64,000 nucleotides of DNA from an uncultured Bacteroidota bacterium (GCA_902802755.1 CADCNH010000012.1:1-64000), one strand, 5' to 3'. Shown: positions 51,821-60,831, counted from the stretch's first letter. Numbers and translations: made by a program. Notes: generated by a model from the letters alone, not told the origin.

Positions 51821-54289
51821 ATGAGCGACGAACAAACTGCCATGGATTTGCTGTTTGCCGAACCAGTGTATTCTGATACGGAACAAACAAACCAGTTGTT
51901 CTTGCAAGCGCTGCAGGAAGAATTGATTTTTCATTATGAGCATAATGAAATGTACCGTCAGTTCTGCGACCGCAAAGGCTTTGATCCGCACGCTAAAATT
52001 AGTTCCCTGGAGACCATTCCACCTGTAGCCGTGAGTGTGTTCAAAGACCTAGGAATGGGTCTGGCTTCAGTACCCAAAGAAGACATCAAGCTACGACTGC
52101 AGTCATCCGCAACTTCTGGCACGCCCAGCACCATTGTGGTGGATAAGATTACCTCCAAACGCCAAGCCAAAGCCATGGTGAAAGTAATCCAAGAAGCCAT
52201 TGGCCGTGAACGCAAACCCTTCCTGGTGATGGACATCGACCCTCGCTCAGAGTTCCGGGCTTTGTTAGGCGCTCGTTTTGCCGCCATTACCGGCTATCTG
52301 AACTTTGCCAGCAAAGCAGGATATTTCCTTAAAGCCAAAGACGGTGTTTCCTACTTCGATGTAGATGCCATGCAGGATTATGTGGCCACCATTCCAGAAG
52401 ACCAGCCTGTAGTGGTATTTGGTTTCACATACATACTCTATAGCAATGTGTTGAAAGCCATTCGCGAGAAAGGTATCACCATTTCATTGCCCAAAGGCTC
52501 GAAAATTATCCATATAGGAGGTTGGAAGAAACTCGAAAGCGAGAAAATCAGCAAGGAACTCTTCAATCAACAATTGGCCGACTGCTTTGGCATCGAACCA
52601 GTGGATGTGATTGACATATACGGATTTACAGAACAGATGGGGCTAAACTATCCCGACTGTCCCTGCGGCTGCAAACACGAGTCCAGCTACGTAAAAGTAC
52701 TAGTTCGTGACGTAGTGACCAACGAGGTGTTACCCGCTGGTGAAGAAGGAAAATTGGAATTTATTACCCCTGTGCCGCATAGTTATCCAGGCAATTTGGT
52801 TTTGACCGATGATCTCGGAATGATCATAGACGGAGAGTGCCCTTACGGTCGTGCCGGCAAGCGTTTTAAGATTTTAGGCCGCTTGAAGAAAGCCGAAATT
52901 CGTGGTTGCGGTGACATCCTATCCAACAAACTCACATTTCAGAAGCGTTCTACCAGTGCGGTCAACGACGACCGTTTAGAAATTCAATATTTCACCAATG
53001 AATTGTTGGAAGACGAATCTTCTGAGAAAATATTTCAGGGTATGATCGATTCCTTAAGAAGTCAACTGCCTTGGTTACGCAAACAACCTATTGACGCACT
53101 GATAGGCTTGATTGACGCCGCTGCCAAGCGTTGGGCCACCGACCCGAAATACCTGTTTTTGAAAGACAAGGGCCTGAACTTCTTGGCAACTTGGTGCAGC
53201 GAACGGCATTTGCGTGAGGTGGCCGAGTTTGGCTTGCGGAACAACGTTTCGTATGCCGACACCTATCTGCCGTTCCCCGATTCTGCCAAGCATCTGTTGA
53301 AAGCCAATTCCCGTGGCTTGGTTTGTCACTGGATGGCAGGCAATGTGCAGATATTGGGATTGTTTGCACTGGTGCAATGCATCATGACCAAGAATGTGAA
53401 CCTGCTGAAAGTTTCCTCACATGATGACGGCGTGTTTGCCAGTCTTTTGAGTGCCTTCGAAGGCTTAACTTATACTACTCCAAACGGCTATACCATTAAG
53501 GGTGACGACCTATTGAAGACGATGGGAGTGATATACTTCTCACGCAATGCTGTGAAATTGGGCGAACTGATGTCCAAAAACGCTGATGTACGTATTGCAT
53601 GGGGAGGACGTGAGGCTGTAGAAACCGTGGCGGCTTATCCCTCCAAGTACGACTGTGAAACTGTTATTTTCGGACCAAAGTTGTCATTTGCTGTGGTGAG
53701 CAAAGAAATGCTCACTGATGAGCAAGCTGCAAAGAAACTGGCCCGACGTGTATCTGTGGATGTCTCTGTTTTCGATCAGACAGGTTGCGCTTCCGCACAT
53801 AATCTTTTCATAGAAAAAGGCGGTGCGATAACCCCGGAACGTTTCTGTGAGATTCTTAACGAATCGATGGGCAAGACGGAAATTCAGATTCCGAAGCCTA
53901 CTATGTCTCCCGAGCAGGTGTCGGCGGTACATTCCATCCGCGGAGTGTATGACTTCTGCGGTTTGTCCATCGGCAGCGAGACGATGTCATACTCCATCTT
54001 GTTGGACGACAAAGACGAATTGCACAAGCCCGTGTATTCACGAGTTTTATTTGTCCATGCCGTGGATAGCATTATGCAAGCCACCAGGCATATCACAGAA
54101 GACATCCAGACCATTGGCATCGAAGCTACTCCAGAACAAGCTATTGCCTTTGCTGAAGCAGCCACCCCAATGGGAGCCGTCCGCTTCCCACAGATTGGCC
54201 GTATGCTCAACTTTGAGATGCCCTGGGATGGCATAGTACTGATTGACAGATTAGTAAAATGGAATACACTATTAGGACCGCTGGTTTAA
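51821..54289 (+). CDS. LuxE-LuxC fusion: acyl-protein synthetase and acyl reductase
   Basis: 822 residues. About 1-370 is LuxE-like (acyl-protein synthetase): LRLQSSATSGTPSTIVV, FGFTYILYSNV, IHIGGWKK and YGFTEQMGLNYPDCPCGC. About 400-822 is LuxC-like acyl-CoA/acyl-protein reductase, with the cofactor region CHWMAGNVQILGLFALVQCI, IAWGGREAVE and catalytic Cys656 in DQTGCASAHN. Together they reduce an activated acid to its aldehyde with NADPH. V. cholerae O1 RfbN has the same fused layout and size and belongs to the tetronate pathway. Bioluminescence genes luxA/luxB are absent, so a glycan role is far more likely. Confidence 0.9.
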   Translation: MSDEQTAMDLLFAEPVYSDTEQTNQLFLQALQEELIFHYEHNEMYRQFCDRKGFDPHAKISSLETIPPVAVSVFKDLGMGLASVPKEDIKLRLQSSATSGTPSTIVVDKITSKRQAKAMVKVIQEAIGRERKPFLVMDIDPRSEFRALLGARFAAITGYLNFASKAGYFLKAKDGVSYFDVDAMQDYVATIPEDQPVVVFGFTYILYSNVLKAIREKGITISLPKGSKIIHIGGWKKLESEKISKELFNQQLADCFGIEPVDVIDIYGFTEQMGLNYPDCPCGCKHESSYVKVLVRDVVTNEVLPAGEEGKLEFITPVPHSYPGNLVLTDDLGMIIDGECPYGRAGKRFKILGRLKKAEIRGCGDILSNKLTFQKRSTSAVNDDRLEIQYFTNELLEDESSEKIFQGMIDSLRSQLPWLRKQPIDALIGLIDAAAKRWATDPKYLFLKDKGLNFLATWCSERHLREVAEFGLRNNVSYADTYLPFPDSAKHLLKANSRGLVCHWMAGNVQILGLFALVQCIMTKNVNLLKVSSHDDGVFASLLSAFEGLTYTTPNGYTIKGDDLLKTMGVIYFSRNAVKLGELMSKNADVRIAWGGREAVETVAAYPSKYDCETVIFGPKLSFAVVSKEMLTDEQAAKKLARRVSVDVSVFDQTGCASAHNLFIEKGGAITPERFCEILNESMGKTEIQIPKPTMSPEQVSAVHSIRGVYDFCGLSIGSETMSYSILLDDKDELHKPVYSRVLFVHAVDSIMQATRHITEDIQTIGIEATPEQAIAFAEAATPMGAVRFPQIGRMLNFEMPWDGIVLIDRLVKWNTLLGPLV

Positions 54290-54300
54290 AACAACAACAA

Positions 54301-55233
54301 ATGAGCAAAGTATCGATAATAGGAGCCGGATCTGTAGGTACAAGTTGTGCCTATACCCTCGCCCAACGTGGCTTGGTCAACGAGATTGTGCTCCTGGACA
54401 TTGTAGCCGGCGTGGCGGAAGGTAAAGCACTGGATATGCGCCAAGCTGCTGCTATCCAGCGTTTCGACACCAAAATCACAGGGGTGACAAACGATTACAA
54501 TGCCACCAACGACTCTGACATTGTGGTGCTTACTTCTGGCGTAGCGCGTAAACCCGGTATGTCTCGCAACGACTTGATTACCACCAATGCTAGCATCATT
54601 AAAAATGTGGTGGAGCAAGTAACGGAACACTCCCCGGAAGGCATCATTATTGTAGTGTCAAATCCATTGGATGTCTTGTGTTACTGTGCCTATACCATTT
54701 CCAAATTCCCCAAGAACCGAGTGATGGGCATGTCGGGGTTATTGGACATTACCCGATACAAGTCATTCCTTTCCGAAAAATTGCATGTGTCCACCAAAGA
54801 TATCCAAGCACTCATTTTGGGTGGACATGGCAGCACTATGGTACCCATGCCGCGCTATACCACCATCGGTGGAATTCCTTTGCGCCAATGGATGGGAGAT
54901 GAGGAGATTGAGGAAGTTATAGCTCGCACTCGTCTTGGCGGTGACGAAATCATCCAGTTATTGGGGACTTCCGGTTGGCATGCTGCTGGTGCCTCCATCT
55001 GCCAGATGATTGAAGCTATCATCTGCGACCAGAAGCGTGTCTTCCCCGTATGCGCCTACCTCGAAGGCGAATACGGACTAAACGACATTTATATTGGTGT
55101 ACCTGTCATTCTTGGTGCCAACGGAGTGGAGAAAATCATCGAACTTGAATTAGACGAAGAAGATGCCATTCGTTTCTATGAGTCAGAGAAGGAAGTAAGG
55201 GGGAATGTAAATGTAATGAAACGAATGAAATAA
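54301..55233 (+). CDS. mdh: Malate dehydrogenase (LDH/MDH superfamily)
   Basis: 310 residues from the ATG at 54301 (MSKVSIIGAGSVGTSCAY); a longer frame begins in the previous gene. NAD site GAGSVG near 9, substrate loop VARKPGMSRNDL near 80 (the RKPGMSR pattern marks MDH rather than LDH), VSNPLDVLCY near 118 and catalytic HGSTMVPMPRY near 180. It interconverts oxaloacetate and malate. Being 12 nt after the LuxE-LuxC gene, it may supply malate to the ligase or simply be the housekeeping copy carried in the operon. Confidence 0.88.
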   Translation: MSKVSIIGAGSVGTSCAYTLAQRGLVNEIVLLDIVAGVAEGKALDMRQAAAIQRFDTKITGVTNDYNATNDSDIVVLTSGVARKPGMSRNDLITTNASIIKNVVEQVTEHSPEGIIIVVSNPLDVLCYCAYTISKFPKNRVMGMSGLLDITRYKSFLSEKLHVSTKDIQALILGGHGSTMVPMPRYTTIGGIPLRQWMGDEEIEEVIARTRLGGDEIIQLLGTSGWHAAGASICQMIEAIICDQKRVFPVCAYLEGEYGLNDIYIGVPVILGANGVEKIIELELDEEDAIRFYESEKEVRGNVNVMKRMK

Positions 55234-55241
55234 ATAATTAA

Positions 55242-55433
55242 ATATCTTACATTAAGGAAATTTATATAGATTGTTGTGACATTGTCAATCAATTAAATAT
55301 TCAAGAAGTCGATCGATTATTCATCTCGTCAGATGTTGTGGATGTTGGGATGTATACAAAAACGCTAATACCTGTTTCATCAATTCATCTTCAAAACTTC
55401 CAACAGACTATAGCAAGACAAAGAAAACAATAG
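55242..55433 (+). pseudogene. Possible remnant of a gene 3' end
   Basis: A 63-codon frame without a clear start follows the malate dehydrogenase: ISYIKEIYIDCCDIVNQLN ... FISSDVVDVGMYTKTLIPV ... TIARQRKQ, ending at 55433. The amino-acid pattern looks protein-like. The family is not recognised; chance in an AT-rich spacer is possible. Confidence 0.3.
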
Positions 55434-55445
55434 CAATAGACACCT

Positions 55446-56495
55446 ATGAAACGTAGCATTTCCATCATCAACACTGAAATTCAACTCATCAATGTCATTG
55501 AAGCTATTCATCATTTTGACTGTGAAGATAATTATTTGGTAATTGGTCAATTTAATATTCGACCTGAACGAATCCAAAAAATCGAAAAAATGATGGAAGA
55601 GCCTTCATTCAAACAACATTTCAACAAAATCATACATCTGCCATTATATCTTTCAAACAAGAATCCACTTCGTTTTATAGGGTATTTATTAGCATATATC
55701 AAGTTCTTCTTTTTAATCTTGTTTTCAAAGAAATTTGATTGTTGTTTTTTTGGCGTGGTAACTGATATCATTGTCAAACCCATTGTCTTTCTCACGCAGT
55801 ATAAGAACCCCCAATGCATGCTCTGTGTGATTGACGAAGGTATTCGCGTAACTGAAGATGCCAATGAACGAGTCAAGAATGCAGAACTTATAACACTTCA
55901 GAACAAAAAAAAACCAAAGCTACTATACGGATATTACCAAGCAATAACAAGGAAATGGCTTTATCCCTCTATCACATACTTTTCCATCTTTCAACCTGTT
56001 TTGCTTCCTCAAGACACTCTTATACCTAACATGCATGTTTTTTTCAAGTCACATAGGATTTCTAACATCCAACTTTCAGATAATGCTATTGTTATTGTCG
56101 GGCAACCCTTCTATGAACTGCACATTACTTCTTTGGAAAAATACCAAGAAATCATATGTCACATTGTAAATCATTTTTCTAGTAGAACTATTTATTATGC
56201 TCCTCACCCCATAGAAACTGAATACACAAAATGGCTACCTCAATTGGTCAGCATCATTAAATCTTTTTATCCATTAGAATTAATCCTAATAAATAATCAC
56301 ATTGATACCCTTATTGGATTTTCTTCCACGGTTCTTTTCAACTATGCAACAATGGATCCTCAAAAAAATACATATTCGATATCATTAACAAAAGAAGACT
56401 ATATTAACCCACCAACACAAGATCAAATAAATCTTTTCAATCAAAAATTACAACAATTTGGTATCCATATAGTCAATTCAAGTTTCTTTTTATAA
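55446..56495 (+). CDS. Sialyltransferase-like (GT52/GT38 type), likely nonulosonate transferase
   Basis: 349 residues. The three motifs of bacterial sialyl- and polysialyltransferases are visible: the acidic DEG in LCVIDEGIRVTED near 135, HP in YYAPHPIETEYTKW near 255 and SST in LIGFSSTVLFNYA near 295. It opens with RSISIINTEIQLINVIEAI, the usual Rossmann start. Since the operon makes pseudaminic acid and no sialic acid genes are present, transfer of CMP-pseudaminic acid is likely. About 13 nt separate it from the upstream remnant. Low-GC codon use compared with its neighbours upstream suggests separate acquisition. Confidence 0.75.
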   Translation: MKRSISIINTEIQLINVIEAIHHFDCEDNYLVIGQFNIRPERIQKIEKMMEEPSFKQHFNKIIHLPLYLSNKNPLRFIGYLLAYIKFFFLILFSKKFDCCFFGVVTDIIVKPIVFLTQYKNPQCMLCVIDEGIRVTEDANERVKNAELITLQNKKKPKLLYGYYQAITRKWLYPSITYFSIFQPVLLPQDTLIPNMHVFFKSHRISNIQLSDNAIVIVGQPFYELHITSLEKYQEIICHIVNHFSSRTIYYAPHPIETEYTKWLPQLVSIIKSFYPLELILINNHIDTLIGFSSTVLFNYATMDPQKNTYSISLTKEDYINPPTQDQINLFNQKLQQFGIHIVNSSFFL

Positions 56496-56505
56496 TACTT
56501 TTACA

Positions 56506-57468
56506 ATGAGTCTTCCCATTATTATAATTCATCAAGGTAATCCATTCTACTTAAGCACCTGCATACATCATGCCAAAGTATATAATCCCAAAAATAAAAT
56601 CTTTCTGTTAGGAGATGAAAGTAATCGTCATTTTGCCGACGAGCAAGTATCACACGTATTAATTTCGGATTACTTCACCCAAGCCAAAGCTTTTGAACCA
56701 TTATACCGGCACCAAACCACAAATCCATATCACTATAATCTATTCTGTTTTCAAAGGTGGTTTTTACTGAAAGAATTTATGGAGGCCATGCATTTCGAGC
56801 ATGTTTTTGTATGTGAGTCCGATGAATTACTGTTTTGCGATGTAGAGAAGGAAAGCCTAAACTATTTGAATGTAGATTTCACCCTTCTTAATGATCATTT
56901 GGCCAACTCCATCCTGATGAGTTATCCTGGAATTGTGAAATTTACAGAATTCTTAACTTCCGCATATTCTAATCCTGAACTAACATCCACCATTGACAAA
57001 CTTTATCAAGCACTTTTCTATAATGGAAAACGTGTTTCTATGGGTGGAATTGACGATATGACCTTGTTTAACATGTATATTCAACAACACAGCTGCCAAA
57101 TTCCCGACATAGGTTCTCCAATCAATGGATCTTGTTGGGATACTGGCATTCACCATGACACGGGTTTTCTGATGGAGAAAGGTATCAAAAAAATAACCTG
57201 GATAGATGACTTGCCATACGCCACTTATAAAAACGGGGAGTTGATTCGGATGTTAGGAATTCATTTTTTGGGTGGCCATAAAATGAAAGAGTTTTTATTT
57301 ATGGTGGATGATAACAAGAAACACATTGACCCCAAAACGTTACGTTGGTTCATGGCCAAACAATGGATTATAAAGATATTCAACGGATTTAAGCGTTTCT
57401 CCTTCTTCTTTCGTCGCTTTATTCAAAAACAATCATGCAACTTCTGGCGTAAATGGTATAAAATTTAA
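56506..57468 (+). CDS. Putative glycosyltransferase (GT-A-like)
   Basis: 320 residues, no family recognised with certainty. IIIIHQGNPFYLSTCIHHAKVYNP resembles the start of GT-A nucleotide-sugar transferases that act on neighbouring acceptors, and VFVCESDELLFCDVEKE offers a DxD-like acidic motif. NPYHYNLFCFQRWF and VSMGGIDDMTLFNMYIQQ fill the middle. The C-terminus is basic and hydrophobic (IKIFNGFKRFSFFFRRF), suggesting membrane association. It lies 10 nt after the sialyltransferase-like gene and ends the plus-strand locus, converging on the dideoxysugar genes. A role in glycan assembly is inferred from position. Confidence 0.5.
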   Translation: MSLPIIIIHQGNPFYLSTCIHHAKVYNPKNKIFLLGDESNRHFADEQVSHVLISDYFTQAKAFEPLYRHQTTNPYHYNLFCFQRWFLLKEFMEAMHFEHVFVCESDELLFCDVEKESLNYLNVDFTLLNDHLANSILMSYPGIVKFTEFLTSAYSNPELTSTIDKLYQALFYNGKRVSMGGIDDMTLFNMYIQQHSCQIPDIGSPINGSCWDTGIHHDTGFLMEKGIKKITWIDDLPYATYKNGELIRMLGIHFLGGHKMKEFLFMVDDNKKHIDPKTLRWFMAKQWIIKIFNGFKRFSFFFRRFIQKQSCNFWRKWYKI

Positions 57469-57472
57469 TCCT

Positions 57473-58381
57473 TTACTTCTCAATCTCTCCCATCCATTTG
57501 TCAAACTTCCATTGCTTATCAACACTAATCATCGACTCGATTTCCTTCCCATCAAAAACAGTACTTCCCGACTCTATTTTCCAATCCATATCATTCCAAG
57601 GTATAAACGTAACAGGTGTACCGTAAACGTATGCGATTCTTTCTGCTATTTCCTTTAAGGAGAAAGTCTCACCAGCGATGTTGTATATATTATTGTCGCT
57701 TTCTGCCATAATCATAGAGTCCGCAATTTGCTGGCAAATGGACATGACATGTGTAAGGGTCCGCTTAATGCTGCCATCTCCATACAAGGTTATAGTTCCT
57801 CCACTTTTCGCCCGATTGAGAAATGCTCCCACTGTACCATAAGAGAATTCCCCATCAAACTGGTTTCCATATGGTACACAAATTCGATATACCGTATATT
57901 TGATATCAAAGCAATTTGCATACATTTTCAAATATCTTTCGCAGGCCAATTTGTTGACGGCATATATGGTTTTGCCTTCCTTTTCCGCTTCTTCCATCAA
58001 AGGTTGCTCCACACCTTTATAAACCAAACGTGTAGAGGGGAATATGATTTTAGGCTTCACTTCCATGCCTCTCACTTTGGAAAGGACGTTTAACAACCCT
58101 ATTTCATTAACCTCTATAAAAGTTCTATAGTTGTCAAAACCGTTTTTTGTGCCAGTAATACCTGAGAACACAAAGAGATAGTCCACATCATAGTTAATGT
58201 GGTCATAATTATGGCAAATATCAAACTGCTCGTAATGAATTACAGCAGGAAGATTCGGATTCGGTTCCGACTGGACATCGTATGCGGACACTCTAAAGCC
58301 TTTCCGACTCAAATAATAGGCCAAATGCCGTCCAATATAGCCATTCGCGCCCAAAATAGTACATGATTGTTGTTTGTCCAT
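57473..58381 (-). CDS. NAD-dependent epimerase/dehydratase-family reductase
   Basis: 302 residues, extended SDR fold: CTILGANGYIGRHLAYYLSRK at the start (GxxGxxG), FPSTRLVYKG with the catalytic Thr/Ser region, and TIYAVNKLACERYLKMYA with Tyr-x-x-x-Lys. In 2,6-dideoxysugar routes an extended SDR of this kind does the 4-keto reduction after the 2,3-dehydratase and 3-ketoreductase. It is 4 nt downstream of the Gfo/Idh/MocA gene on the same strand, so the three form one operon. GDP- or UDP-sugar epimerase is the alternative. Confidence 0.8.
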   Translation of the reverse strand: MDKQQSCTILGANGYIGRHLAYYLSRKGFRVSAYDVQSEPNPNLPAVIHYEQFDICHNYDHINYDVDYLFVFSGITGTKNGFDNYRTFIEVNEIGLLNVLSKVRGMEVKPKIIFPSTRLVYKGVEQPLMEEAEKEGKTIYAVNKLACERYLKMYANCFDIKYTVYRICVPYGNQFDGEFSYGTVGAFLNRAKSGGTITLYGDGSIKRTLTHVMSICQQIADSMIMAESDNNIYNIAGETFSLKEIAERIAYVYGTPVTFIPWNDMDWKIESGSTVFDGKEIESMISVDKQWKFDKWMGEIEK

Positions 58382-58385
58382 AATC

Positions 58386-59357
58386 CTATCTGGTTAGTTT
58401 TGCAATAGTATCCAAAGCCTCACTCTGTTGCAGTATGGCCGTGTAATGCTTTTCACGAAAAGCAGGGTCGGAAATAATATGATGGAACTCCATCATGGCC
58501 TTAACAAAATGATTGTCAGCCTCACAATCAATAATCTCTGTCTGATAATCATGCTCCCAGGTCAGTGTCGTGGCTTGGTCAACCTTAGGAGTATAGGCTT
58601 TGTTGACCGTCAGTTTTCCTTTGCTGCCCCAGATTTGATAGTTGCATTGGTAATAATTATCAAAACCGAAGGAGATGGACGCTCCTATTCCATTCTCTCC
58701 TCTTAAGAATGCGCTGCCATACAGACTGCTTTTATGAGCTTGATCATAAAAAACTGATGCTCCCTGGACCTTCAATGAATCTCCCAACAAATAAAACACG
58801 GCACGCACAGGATAACCACAGGCGTCAAAAATAGCCCCACCGCCAATTTCCCTGTCATAGCGGAAATTATCCGCATCCGGGAAGGGTGGAAAACCGAAGG
58901 ATCCCGTAAAATAGCGGATCTCGCCAACCGCGCCATTAGCCAGCATTTCTTTCACCTTAAGGTTCTGGGAATGGTATTGGAACATGAAGCCTTCCATGAG
59001 CGCAACATTATGCGCGCGGGCATTCTGAACCATCTCCAATGCATCGCCCAATGTGAAAGCGATGGATTTCTCGGCATACACATGCTTGCCGGCGCACAAC
59101 GCCTTGTTAATCCATTCCTTGTGCAAGCCCGTTGGCAGAGGAAGATATACAGCATCTATATCCTTCCTTTGTAATAATTTTTCGTAAGGAGCCATGGCCT
59201 CACATCCAAATTCTTGGGCAAATATAGTGGCCTTGTCAAGTGTACGACTGGCTATAGCAACTAATTCAAAACACTCTGGCAATGAAAGGATTGCCGGAAT
59301 AACAGAGCGATGTGCGATATTGGCACAGCCCAATACACCAATGCGGATTTTTTTCAT
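58386..59357 (-). CDS. Gfo/Idh/MocA-family oxidoreductase, probable 3-ketoreductase
   Basis: 323 residues from the ATG at 59357; the longer frame overlaps the dehydratase gene. N-terminal Rossmann domain MKKIRIGVLGCANIAHRSVIPA, then the active-site region CAGKHVYAEKSIAFTLGDALEM (EKP-like motif with Lys in AEKSIA) and the C-terminal beta-sheet domain with GGAIFDACGYPVRAVFYLLG, where G-G-G-x-x-D-x-G-x-Y is conserved. In TDP-2,6-dideoxysugar pathways this family reduces the 3-keto group made by the 2,3-dehydratase, its direct neighbour here. Confidence 0.85.
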   Translation of the reverse strand: MKKIRIGVLGCANIAHRSVIPAILSLPECFELVAIASRTLDKATIFAQEFGCEAMAPYEKLLQRKDIDAVYLPLPTGLHKEWINKALCAGKHVYAEKSIAFTLGDALEMVQNARAHNVALMEGFMFQYHSQNLKVKEMLANGAVGEIRYFTGSFGFPPFPDADNFRYDREIGGGAIFDACGYPVRAVFYLLGDSLKVQGASVFYDQAHKSSLYGSAFLRGENGIGASISFGFDNYYQCNYQIWGSKGKLTVNKAYTPKVDQATTLTWEHDYQTEIIDCEADNHFVKAMMEFHHIISDPAFREKHYTAILQQSEALDTIAKLTR

Positions 59358-59358
59358 G

Positions 59359-60733
59359 TTACATTTCCAAAGATAGTAACGCCAATAAATTACGCGTCGC
59401 AATATTCAAATAATTGTTGAATTTCATAAAAAGCAGCAACTGTGAGAAGGTCATCCAAAAGTAATTTTCAGGCACCTCAATGGGAAATTCAGCAGGTGCC
59501 TCAATAATCATATTGAGATTTTGCTCCCGATAAAAACGTCCGCCTTCTTCTGATTGCAATGTTTTATGAATTATCCTGAAACCATTCGGTTTGAGAAAAA
59601 ATTCTATAAAAGGAACAGAATATTCATTCTGATACTCATGATAATTACCCGTCAAGCACTGCACCGTCGGGGCAATTTCCAATACGTCAAAACAACCGAT
59701 TTCAACTTTTGCCTGAACCAAAAAATGATATACTCCATTAATTTTTTTGATAATAAAACCTATCAAACCTTCTTGTGCAGGATGTATCATAGGCTGATCC
59801 CAAGTGGTTACTTCCCGATTGTCTATCTGTACCCGCGTTCCAATCACCCCAGTTTTGCACCGCATAAAGAGGAATCCTTTCCACTAACAATTCATATTTT
59901 GACTTTAAATTCGTCATCCACGAAAGAATACTTTCAAGATCTTTCAGGGGCTTCTCGTTACATAGCAGGGAGAATAGCCGCTCGTTTTTTTCTGAAAAAT
60001 TAGGAATATCGTCTTGCAACGATTGTATGTTGTTGAAATTCCCATAATTGATGGCGGAAATCACCGTACGCGTATCCATATTCACCACATTATCCATTGA
60101 CATCAAGTCTTTCAGCTGTTTCAGAGTGAGCCAAATGAAGTTGTCAGGAATTTCCAAGTGCTCACCTTCCGGAATTTCAATAATAATATTACGGTTACGT
60201 TTCTTGAAAAAACGCGCTCCTTGTTCCGATTGGAGCTGGTCAACCAATACCGTCACCTCCTTTTCCCCATTAAAATACTCCAAAAAAGTAGGCGTTTTCC
60301 CTTGATGAACACGAGTATAATTGCTCTTTGTCGCCTGAAGTGTAGGGGACAACTGAACCACATTGATATTCCCGGGCTCGATTTTGGCCTGCAACAAGAA
60401 ATGCAAGATGCCATTTTTCATCTGCGTCAATATACCAAGAAAACCAATCTCCGGTTGGTTGATAATGGGTTGGTCCCAAGTTTCCTTCAAACCATAATTG
60501 GTATGTACGCGAATGCCATCAATACTAAAAAACTTTCCCGATATGTGTTTTATTCTTCCCTCTGCTCCATCATATAACCACTTATCCATCTGATTAATGG
60601 GGACTTGTCGAATATCAACCTTGATACTTTCTCGCTTTTCATACAGCCATTGCAATATTTCCTCAGTCGATAAATGTCCATAAGAGGAGGCCAATGCGGA
60701 TTGAAGAAATTTAATATTTGTGGATGACTTCAT
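59359..60733 (-). pseudogene. NDP-hexose 2,3-dehydratase, frameshifted
   Basis: The family (EvaA-like) has two tandem homologous domains in ~450-480 residues. The first is intact (YGLKETWDQPIINQPEIGFLG, LQSEQGARFFKKRNRNIIIE, IPDNFIWLTLKQLKDLM). The second starts (ERIPLYAVQNWG) in frame 59738-60733 and continues in another frame from 59359 to about 59850 (VTTWDQPMIHPAQEGLIGF, LQSEEGGRFYREQNLNMII, ENYFWMTFSQLLLFM). About 18 residues between NW and VIGTRVQ are missing at the junction near 59850, judged against the first domain. The enzyme removes C2-OH of NDP-4-keto-6-deoxyhexose; as sequenced it should be inactive. Confidence 0.82.
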
Positions 60734-60752
60734 TGTACATGAGTTTAGATGG

Positions 60753-60760
60753 CAAAGGTA
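60753..60760 (-). promoter_or_regulatory. -7 element of the dideoxysugar operon
   Basis: Minus strand reads TACCTTTG (then CCATC), 20 nt upstream of the 2,3-dehydratase ATG at 60733. Confidence 0.55.
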
Positions 60761-60823
60761 CGAAATTATTCGCTTGGATTGAAAAAAATTACCAGTATGA
60801 AATAATTTTCGTAAACTATTTCG

Positions 60824-60831
60824 TATTTTTG
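60824..60831 (+). promoter_or_regulatory. -7 element of the YfhO-like gene
   Basis: TATTTTTG (then CATTTTAAT), 19 nt before the ATG at 60851, in a divergent arrangement with the promoter at 60753. Confidence 0.55.

Noticed and set aside
51821..54289. Bioluminescence operon
   Set aside because: LuxE and LuxC domains are present but luxA/luxB/luxD are not, and the context is a glycan locus.
34318..57468. Flippase or polymerase (wzx/wzy) within the glycan locus
   Set aside because: The only multi-helix protein inside it is the MBOAT; no Wzx- or Wzy-like protein was found, so export genes must lie elsewhere.
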